Assembly (NCBI GenBank): GCA_031403155.1
Contig: JANNSX010000148.1
Coordinates: 1 to 24,595, forward strand
Origin: JANNSX01 sp031403155
Lineage (GTDB): Bacteria > Pseudomonadota > Alphaproteobacteria > Rhizobiales > Hyphomicrobiaceae
Reading direction: 5' to 3'
DNA length: 24,595 nucleotides
A program made the position numbers and the translations under genes. The notes below the pieces were generated by a model. It had not been told where the DNA came from and searched no databases. It saw nothing but the letters and a program-made list of their open reading frames with translations. Positions 15,716 to 22,126 of this stretch are shown here, piece after piece (position 1 is the stretch's first letter; each line of letters opens with the position of its first letter).

Positions 15716-16912
15716 CTACCTCGTCTCGGCCTTCTCAAACCGCGCCAGCTCCATGCGTGCGATCGCCTCGCGATGGACCTCGTCGGGGCCGTCTGCGAGG
15801 CGGAGCGAGCGGGCTTTCGCATAGGCCTCGGCCAGGAACGTGTCCTGCGACACGCCCGCCGCGCCGAACACCTGAATGGCGCGATCGATCACCGTGCAGG
15901 CCATGGCGGGTGCCACGACCTTGATCATGGCGATCTCGCGCCGGGCCGCCTTGTTGCCGGCGGTGTCCATCATGTGCGCGGCCTTCAATGTCAGCAGCCG
16001 CGCCTGCTCGATCTCGATGCGCGAGCGGGCGATGTCCTGACGGATGGCGCCTTGCTCGGCGAGGGACTTCCCGAAGGCGACGCGCTTCGTTGCGCGTTCC
16101 GTCATTGCCTCGAGCGCCCGCTCGGCGACGCCGATCAGCCGCATGCAGTGGTGGATGCGTCCGGGGCCAAGCCTTCCTTGTGCAATCTCGAAACCGCGGC
16201 CTTCGCCGAGCAGCATGTTGGAGGCGGGCACGCGCACATTCGTAAAGCTGATCTCGGCATGCCCGCCCGGCGGATGGTCGTAGCCGAACACCTGGAGGCC
16301 GCGCTCGACCTTGACGCCGGGCGTATCGAGCGGCACCAGGATCATCGACTGTCGCTTGTGTCTGGCAGCGGCCTCATCGGTGCAGCCCATGACAATGGCG
16401 ATTTTGCAGCGCGGGCTCATGGCGCCCGTCGACCACCATTTGCGCCCGTTGATGACATAGCTGTCGCCGTCGCGGCGGATCGCGGTGCGGATGTTCGTCG
16501 CGTCCGACGAGGCGACATCGGGCTCCGTCATGGAGAAACAGGAGCGGATCTCGCCCTCGAGCAACGGTTTTAGCCAGCGCGCCTTCAGCGCGTCGTCACC
16601 GTAGAGCGCCAGCGTCTCCATGTTGCCGGTATCGGGTGCGCTGCAATTGAACAGCTCCGGCGCCACCGAGGAGCGGCCCATGACCTCGCAGAGGTGCGCG
16701 TAGTCGGTGTTGCTCAGGCCCGAGCCATGTGTGCCGGGCAGGAACAGATTCCACAAGCCCTGGCCCCGCGCTTCCGACTTGAGTTTCTCCTCGATCGCCA
16801 CCGATTGCGCATCGTGCGCCAACAGCCGGGCCTCGTTTGGATAGACCCGTTCCTGCATGAAGCGTTCGAGCTTCTCTTTGAGAGCGGCGGCGTTGGCGGA
16901 CAATTCGAGCAT
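15716..16912 (-). CDS. ACAD11-type acyl-CoA dehydrogenase
   Basis: This 398-residue acyl-CoA dehydrogenase has a set of blocks nearly identical to the dehydrogenase half of mammalian ACAD11 as I remember it: SNTDYAHLCEVMG (67-79), FNCSAPDTGNMETL (88-101), FSMTEPDVASSDATNI (126-141), GGHAEISFTNVRVP (216-229) and GRGFEIAQGRLGPGRIHHCM (238-257). Where classical dehydrogenases have the catalytic Glu, an Asp stands (D374 in LADGPDEVHR). In ACAD11/LvaC-type chemistry such enzymes act on 4-phosphoacyl-CoAs, leading to a 3-hydroxyacyl-CoA. The start at 16912 follows AGAGG and fits the family start; the frame stays open far upstream, but only as an antisense shadow of other genes. It diverges from the SDR at 16982 (69 bp) and is separated from the kinase by a palindromic repeat. 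Confidence 0.93.
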   Translation of the reverse strand: MLELSANAAALKEKLERFMQERVYPNEARLLAHDAQSVAIEEKLKSEARGQGLWNLFLPGTHGSGLSNTDYAHLCEVMGRSSVAPELFNCSAPDTGNMETLALYGDDALKARWLKPLLEGEIRSCFSMTEPDVASSDATNIRTAIRRDGDSYVINGRKWWSTGAMSPRCKIAIVMGCTDEAAARHKRQSMILVPLDTPGVKVERGLQVFGYDHPPGGHAEISFTNVRVPASNMLLGEGRGFEIAQGRLGPGRIHHCMRLIGVAERALEAMTERATKRVAFGKSLAEQGAIRQDIARSRIEIEQARLLTLKAAHMMDTAGNKAARREIAMIKVVAPAMACTVIDRAIQVFGAAGVSQDTFLAEAYAKARSLRLADGPDEVHREAIARMELARFEKAETR

Positions 16913-16981
16913 GAGGGTGCCTCTACTTGACGGATGGAGAGGATAGCCGAAGATGACGGCTCTCGACATGGTGGAGGTAAC

Positions 16982-17758
16982 ATGGCTGGTGTGATGATCG
17001 TAACCGGCGGCTCGCGCGGCATTGGTGCGGCGATTTCCCGGCAGGCGGCGGCCGGTGGCTATGCCGTCGCGATAAATTATGCCCGCGCCAGGGATCGCGC
17101 CGATGCGCTCGTCCGGGAGATCGCCGCGGCCGGCGGCAGGGCCATCGCCGTCCAAGGCGATGTCTCCAAAGAGGCCGATGTCGAGCGCCTGTTCGCCGAG
17201 GCGGTGGCCGGGCTCGGGGCGCCCACCGTGCTCGTGAACAATGCCGGCGTGGCGGTCTCCACCAGCATCGCCAACTGCAAGGCCGCCGACATCGACTATA
17301 TCCTGGGTGTCAACGTCCGAGGCGTGATCCTGACCGCGCGCTCCGCCGTCCGGGCCATGAGCAAATCGACGGGCGGCAAGGGTGGGGTCATCATCAACAT
17401 CTCCTCGATCTCGGCGCTCTACGGCGGACTGCCACAGGACGTCATCTACGCGGCGAGCAAGGGCGCGGTCGATTCCTTCACACTGGGCCTCGCCAAGGAG
17501 GTTGCAGGCCAGGGCATCCGCGTCTGCACCGTCCGTCCGGGCTTGACCGAGACCGAAATGCTCGAGCCGGATTTCCCGGAGCCTGGCCAAGCGGCGGAAG
17601 CCGCCCGGCGCACAGTGCCGCTCGGCCGCATCGGCCAGCCGGACGACATCGCCAGCGCCGTCATGTACCTCGCCTCCGATGCGGCGAGCTATATCAGCGG
17701 CACCTTCATCAATGTCAGCGGCGCCCGCGAGATCAACGTCAAGATGGCGTCGGGCTGA
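16982..17758 (+). CDS. SDR family oxidoreductase (FabG-like), LvaD-role candidate
   Basis: This 258-residue classical SDR has TGGSRGIG at residues 8-15, NNAG at 86-89, ISSIS at 140-144 with the catalytic Ser, and Y156/K160 in YAASK. The C-terminal SGTFINVSGAREI is typical of FabG-like enzymes. A 3-oxoacyl or hydroxyacid/ketone substrate with NAD(P)H is expected. The start at 16982 is fixed by GGAGG a few bases upstream; the open frame begins slightly earlier at 16934. It is the first gene of a plus-strand operon with the AMP-forming synthetase 15 bp downstream, and it diverges from the ACAD11-like dehydrogenase. In the levulinate pathway a reductase (LvaD) converts a 4-ketoacyl-CoA to 4-hydroxyacyl-CoA; this gene is the best placed candidate for such a step here. 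Confidence 0.93.
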   Translation: MAGVMIVTGGSRGIGAAISRQAAAGGYAVAINYARARDRADALVREIAAAGGRAIAVQGDVSKEADVERLFAEAVAGLGAPTVLVNNAGVAVSTSIANCKAADIDYILGVNVRGVILTARSAVRAMSKSTGGKGGVIINISSISALYGGLPQDVIYAASKGAVDSFTLGLAKEVAGQGIRVCTVRPGLTETEMLEPDFPEPGQAAEAARRTVPLGRIGQPDDIASAVMYLASDAASYISGTFINVSGAREINVKMASG

Positions 17759-17773
17759 CCTGCGAGAGTGACG

Positions 17774-19459
17774 ATGAGCGATCGCCATTTTGCGTTCTGG
17801 CCGGACGGCGTGCCACGCACGCTCGACGTGCCGGCGCTGCGTATCCACGATAATCTGAGCGCCACGGCGCTCCGGGTCCCCGATGCGACGGCGATCGCCT
17901 ACTATGGCACCCGCCTCAGCTATCGATGGCTGGCCGACCGGGTCGATCGGCTCGCTGGATACCTGCAGCACGAGCTTCACGTCGCGCGGGGGAGCCGCGT
18001 ACCGCTCCTCATGCAGAACAGCCCGCAATTCGTGGTCGCTTACTACGCGATCCTCCGGGCCGATGCGGTGGTGGTACCGCTCAATCCGATGCTCGGGAGC
18101 GAGGATCTCGGACGGATCGTTTCGGAGCTGGACGCACGCGTTGTCATCTGCGGTGTGCCGCAGATCGCGCCGGTCAAGGCGCTGATTGGCAGGAGCGCGC
18201 TCACGGCGGCGGTCGTTGCGAGCTACGGCGATGCTCTCGATGGTCACGATCTGCCCGATGGCGTCAGGCTTCCAACGGAGGTCTCGCCGGCCCCGCGTAC
18301 CCCGATCGATGGGCCAGGTCTCAGGGACTGGGGCGGGGCGCTCGCTCTGGGCGCCGAGCCCAAGCTCTCGATTGCCAGCGCCGATGACCTCGCCGTCATC
18401 GTCTATACCTCGGGCTCCACCGGCGAGCCGCGCGGCTGCATGCACACGCATCGCACCGTGCAGGCGAACATTCACGCCTACGCCCTTTGGGCGCCGATGG
18501 ACGAGACCGGCGTGGTGCTCGGTACGCTGCCGTTTTTTCACGTCACCGGCATGCAAGGTGCCATGCACGCGCCGGTTCATGCCGGCGCCTGCAACGTCAT
18601 CATGACGCGATGGGATGCTGCGACCGCCCTGGCATTGACCGAGCGCGAGCGCGTCACCCATTGGCGCCTCATCACCACCATGATGGTCGACGTCATGGCG
18701 GACCCCGCGTTCACGCGCGAGCGGATCAAGACGATCAAGCGGATCGGCGGCGGCGGCGCGGCGATGCCGGAAGCGCTCGCCAGGCGCCTCGAGGAGGAAA
18801 CCGGCCTTGCCTATGTCGAGGGTTACGGCTTGAGCGAGACCATGGCGGCCTGCCACATCAATCCGCCGGGGCGGCCTAAACGGCAGTGTCTCGGTATTCC
18901 CTTCATCGGTGTGACGAGCCTCGTCGTCGATCCGGAAACACTGCGTGAGCTGCCGCAGGGCGAGGTGGGAGAAATCATCGTCTCTGGCCCGCAGGTGTTC
19001 AAGGGCTATTGGCGCAAGCCCGAGCTTTCGGCCGCAGCTCTGATCGAGCGCGATGGCACGCAATTCTTGCGCACTGGCGATCTCGGCTATGTCGACGAGG
19101 ACGGCTACTATTTCCTCGTCGATCGCCTGAAGCGGATGATCAATGCGGCAGGCTTCAAGGTCTGGCCCTCGGAGATCGAGGCGATGCTCTATGCGCATCC
19201 GGTCGTACAGCAGGCGGTTGTCGTCGCCATCCCGGATCCGCGGCGCGGCGAGACGGCGAAGGCGGTCATCGTGCCGAAGGCGGGTGTCGCGGCGGAGGCG
19301 GGCGAGATCAAGGCGTGGCTGGCTCAACGCATCGCCGCCTACAAAGTGCCGACCCACTATGCATTCGTGGATGCGCTGCCGATGCTCGCCTCGGGTAAGG
19401 TCGACTGGCGGCGTGTGCAGGAGGACGAGCAGCGCCGGGCGGCTCAGGATAAGGGATAG
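17774..19459 (+). CDS. AMP-forming acyl-CoA synthetase (FadD/LvaE-type)
   Basis: This 561-residue adenylate-forming ligase has the P-loop YTSGSTGEPRG (211-221), where the usual Lys of PKG is Arg. GYGLSETM, GDLGYVDEDGYYFLVDRLKRM and AGFKVWPSEIE mark the hinge and C-terminal domain. The catalytic lysine is K542 in LASGKVDWRR. It makes an acyl-CoA through an acyl-adenylate using ATP and CoA. The start ATG at 17774 is chosen; an in-frame GTG at 17768 is also possible. It lies between two SDR genes on the plus strand (15 bp after one, 6 bp before the next), so all three are surely co-transcribed. It is the natural substrate-activating enzyme for the neighbouring kinase/dehydrogenase pair and is distinct from the ADP-forming ligase of the other cluster. 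Confidence 0.94.
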   Translation: MSDRHFAFWPDGVPRTLDVPALRIHDNLSATALRVPDATAIAYYGTRLSYRWLADRVDRLAGYLQHELHVARGSRVPLLMQNSPQFVVAYYAILRADAVVVPLNPMLGSEDLGRIVSELDARVVICGVPQIAPVKALIGRSALTAAVVASYGDALDGHDLPDGVRLPTEVSPAPRTPIDGPGLRDWGGALALGAEPKLSIASADDLAVIVYTSGSTGEPRGCMHTHRTVQANIHAYALWAPMDETGVVLGTLPFFHVTGMQGAMHAPVHAGACNVIMTRWDAATALALTERERVTHWRLITTMMVDVMADPAFTRERIKTIKRIGGGGAAMPEALARRLEEETGLAYVEGYGLSETMAACHINPPGRPKRQCLGIPFIGVTSLVVDPETLRELPQGEVGEIIVSGPQVFKGYWRKPELSAAALIERDGTQFLRTGDLGYVDEDGYYFLVDRLKRMINAAGFKVWPSEIEAMLYAHPVVQQAVVVAIPDPRRGETAKAVIVPKAGVAAEAGEIKAWLAQRIAAYKVPTHYAFVDALPMLASGKVDWRRVQEDEQRRAAQDKG

Positions 19460-19465
19460 CGCATC

Positions 19466-20236
19466 ATGAAGGCCTTCGATCTGACCGGCAAGGTCGCCAT
19501 CGTCACCGGCTCTTCCAAGGGCATCGGCCGCTCGATCGCCTGGCATCTGGCGGAGGCCGGCTCGAAGGTTGTCATCTCCTCGCGCAAGCAACCGGCCTGC
19601 GAGGCGGTGGCGGCCGAGATCAACGCGCGGCATGGCGACAAACGTGCTGTCGCGATCACCGCGAACATCTCCTCGAAAGATCAGTTGAAGGCGCTCGTCG
19701 ATGAGACGATCAAGGCCTTCGGCCGCCTCGACACGCTCGTCTGCAATGCCGCGAGCAATCCCTACTACGGCCCGATGGATGGCATATCGGACGACCAGTT
19801 CCGCAAGGTACTCGACAACAACATTCTCTCCAATCACTGGCTCATCACCTTCGCGCGGCCAGAGATCGTGCGTCAGGGCCAGGGCGCGATCATCATCGTC
19901 TCCTCGACGGGGGCCCTCAGAGGCTCGCCGACGCTCGGGGCCTACTGCATCTCCAAGGCCGCCGACATACAACTGGCGCGCAATCTCGCCATCGAGCTCG
20001 GACCCAAGAATGTCCGCGTCAACTGCATCGTACCAGGGCTCGTCAAGACGGATTTCGCCCGCGCGCTGTGGGAGGACGAGGCCTCGCTCGAGGAGTATCT
20101 GCGCGTTACTCCCTTGAAACGCATCGGCGAGCCCGACGATATCGGCCCGGCGGCCGTCTTCCTCGCCGCCGACGCCGGCAAGTTCATGACCGGCGAGACC
20201 ATCGTCATCGACGGCGGGGCGACGATGCACGAGTGA
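19466..20236 (+). CDS. SDR family oxidoreductase
   Basis: This 256-residue short-chain dehydrogenase has TGSSKGIG (14-21), Ser146/147 in VSSTGAL, and Y160/K164 in YCISK. The conserved NNAG is replaced by CNAASN (about 93-98), a variant seen in DHRS4-like and related SDRs. The C-terminus (KFMTGETIVIDGGATMHE) is standard. It begins 6 bp after the synthetase stop and so belongs to the same plus-strand operon. It could serve as the second oxidoreductase of the pathway (for example on a 3-hydroxyacyl-CoA or a 4-ketoacyl intermediate). Which of the two SDRs acts on which intermediate cannot be told from sequence. Confidence 0.93.
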   Translation: MKAFDLTGKVAIVTGSSKGIGRSIAWHLAEAGSKVVISSRKQPACEAVAAEINARHGDKRAVAITANISSKDQLKALVDETIKAFGRLDTLVCNAASNPYYGPMDGISDDQFRKVLDNNILSNHWLITFARPEIVRQGQGAIIIVSSTGALRGSPTLGAYCISKAADIQLARNLAIELGPKNVRVNCIVPGLVKTDFARALWEDEASLEEYLRVTPLKRIGEPDDIGPAAVFLAADAGKFMTGETIVIDGGATMHE

Positions 20237-20338
20237 CAGGCCGATGCAGCACTCCGGCAGAACGTCACAGTTTCTCTGAACGCACAATGCCGTATGATAG
20301 GTGTACTGCTCACATCCAAAGCACAGGATCGGCCAACC

Positions 20339-21376
20339 ATGAAGTTCCAGCTCGCCATCAACATGGAGCGGATCACCCCCGACATCGACATGTCGGCCGT
20401 CGCCAAGCACACGCTCGAGATGGTGCAGATGGCGGACCAGGGCGGCTTCCACATCGCCTGGGCGGCCGAGCACCACGCACTCGAGATGACGATCGCGCCC
20501 GACCCCTTCCAGATCTGTGCCTGGTGGGCCGCGCACACCAACCGCATCCGCATCGGCGTCGCGGTGGCGGTCGCGCCCTATTGGCATCCGATCAAACTCG
20601 CCGGCGCCGCCGCTCTGCTCGATCTCTATTCGAACGGCCGCTCCGAATTCGGAATCGGCTCCGGTGCCTACCAGCGCGAGTTCGACCGGATGCATCCGGG
20701 CCTCAAGCAATCGGACGGCTGGCGCTACATGCAGGAGGCCCTGCCGGTCATCAAGGCGCTGTGGGCGGGTGACGTCGAGCACAAGGGCGAGTTCTGGCAG
20801 TTCCCACTCTCGACCTCCGTGCCGAAACCCGTGCAGCTTCCCCATCCCCCGATCTGGATCGCGGCCCGCGCGCCCATCACCTACGACTTTGCCGTCGCGC
20901 ATGGCTGCAACATCATGTCCTGGCCTTTGACGCGGCCGATGTCGGAGGCCGAGCTCTACAAGAGCCGGCTGGACGAGGCGATGCAGAAGCATCCGGGTGC
21001 CAAGCGGCCGATCTTCGCGATGATGCGGCACGCTTGCGTCTATGATCGCAAGGACGAATGGGAGGTGCCGGTGCGCGCGGCACAGCGCCAGCTCTCGCAG
21101 TTCGAGAACCTGTTCAAGAATCTGGGCGACGTGGCCAACGGCTTTCCGAAATCCATTCCCTTCGCGGAGCTCGGCAATCGCGCCGAGTATGATCCCAAGA
21201 TGCTCTCCGAGAACCTGATGTTCGGCACGCCCGGGGAGGTGATCGCTAAGCTCCGGACGTACGAGGCGCTGGGCGTCGACCAGTTCACCTACTATGCGAG
21301 TTTGGGGCTCGGCTTGAAGGAGCAGAAACGCTCGCTGCAGCTCTTCATCGACGAGGTGATGCCGGCGTTTGCGTAG
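20339..21376 (+). CDS. LLM class flavin-dependent oxidoreductase (luciferase-like monooxygenase)
   Basis: This 345-residue TIM-barrel flavoprotein of the bacterial luciferase superfamily shows the typical N-terminal AEHH motif (WAAEHHALEM, about 38-47), the strand IRIGVAVAVAPYWHPIKLAG, the phosphate-binding GRSEFGIGSGAYQREFDRM, and a C-terminal TPGEVIAKLRTYEALGVDQF. These enzymes use FMNH2 or F420 for oxygen insertion or hydride transfer. No separate flavin reductase gene is visible. The frame opens at 20294; 20339 is preferred because homology begins with MKFQLAINMERI. A gap of 102 bp separates it from the SDR, and a TATGAT hexamer at 20293-20298 could be a -10 element, but I see no good -35. 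Whether it belongs to the upstream operon or has its own promoter is open. The substrate is unknown. Confidence 0.9.
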   Translation: MKFQLAINMERITPDIDMSAVAKHTLEMVQMADQGGFHIAWAAEHHALEMTIAPDPFQICAWWAAHTNRIRIGVAVAVAPYWHPIKLAGAAALLDLYSNGRSEFGIGSGAYQREFDRMHPGLKQSDGWRYMQEALPVIKALWAGDVEHKGEFWQFPLSTSVPKPVQLPHPPIWIAARAPITYDFAVAHGCNIMSWPLTRPMSEAELYKSRLDEAMQKHPGAKRPIFAMMRHACVYDRKDEWEVPVRAAQRQLSQFENLFKNLGDVANGFPKSIPFAELGNRAEYDPKMLSENLMFGTPGEVIAKLRTYEALGVDQFTYYASLGLGLKEQKRSLQLFIDEVMPAFA

Positions 21377-21381
21377 GTTGA

Positions 21382-22068
21382 TCAGGCGACTCGCCCGGCC
21401 TGGCGCGCGGCTTCCAGCGCCGCGAGCTGCATAGCGAGCCCGCCGTCGATGTGATGGAACATGGTTTCGGCCGCACGATTGGGCGGGCCGAAGCGGATGG
21501 CCTCGACGAGCGCCATGTGGCCGGTGAGCGATTGGCGCAACGTAGAATCGCTCATGGACGAGAAAATGTGGAAGGAGAGGCTGCGGTTCCACATGCTGTC
21601 GAACATTTCGAGCAGATAGCGGTTGCCGGTCTCCGCGATGAAGGCGCGGTGGATGGTGCGGTTGGCGTCGTAATAGTCGGCGACCGAGGCGAATGACTGC
21701 CTCTCCTGCGCGACGATCACGGACTTGAGCCGCTCGATCCGCCGCTCGTCGGGCGCTTCCGCCAGCGTTCGTGCGCCGTAGCCCTCGATGGCCTTGCGCG
21801 CCTGATAGATGTCCCGCACATCGCGATCGGAGACATGGCGGATGCGGAACCCGCCTCGCCCCGCGATGACGAGCACGCCCTCCTGCTCCAGGCGGAACAG
21901 CGCCTCGCGCACCGGCGTCCGGCTGACCCGCAATTTCTCGGCAAGCTTCTCCTGGACGATCCGCTCGGTCGGTCCGATCGTGCCGGCCTGGATCGCGGTC
22001 AGGACTCTCTGATAGATCTTGCCGGCGAGCCGCTGATTGGTTGCGTTGATGCGGCGGAGCGAGGACAT
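21382..22068 (-). CDS. GntR family transcriptional regulator, FCD-domain type
   Basis: This 228-residue regulator has a winged helix-turn-helix at about 10-80, with the recognition segment VSRTPVREALFRLEQEGVL (48-66) diagnostic of GntR proteins. An all-helical FCD ligand-binding domain follows (about 88-220), with the metal-ligand-like residues of RTIHRAF, TGHMALVEAI and MFHHIDG. FCD regulators usually repress nearby catabolic or transport genes until a carboxylic acid ligand binds. The start at 22068 (MSSLRRINATNQRLAGKIYQ) is preferred to the longer open frame reaching 22176, which would run into the divergent gene. It is convergent with the LLM oxidoreductase (5 bp between stops) and divergent from the BisC-like gene (58 bp), its most likely target. 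It could also control the SDR/synthetase operon. Confidence 0.93.
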   Translation of the reverse strand: MSSLRRINATNQRLAGKIYQRVLTAIQAGTIGPTERIVQEKLAEKLRVSRTPVREALFRLEQEGVLVIAGRGGFRIRHVSDRDVRDIYQARKAIEGYGARTLAEAPDERRIERLKSVIVAQERQSFASVADYYDANRTIHRAFIAETGNRYLLEMFDSMWNRSLSFHIFSSMSDSTLRQSLTGHMALVEAIRFGPPNRAAETMFHHIDGGLAMQLAALEAARQAGRVA

Positions 22069-22126
22069 TGGCGCGATCAGTGGTTTTCTCAGTGGGCATA
22101 CAAAACTTAGCCGGATCGGCAGGACA
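22069..22126. promoter_or_regulatory. Divergent promoter/operator interval between GntR regulator and BisC-like gene
   Basis: These 58 bases separate the two divergent starts and must hold control signals for at least one of them. The only operator-like element I see is a TTGTAT half-site on the minus strand (22098-22103), resembling one half of the palindromes bound by FCD-type GntR regulators. The other half is not recognisable. Clear -35/-10 boxes are not evident. Confidence 0.3.
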
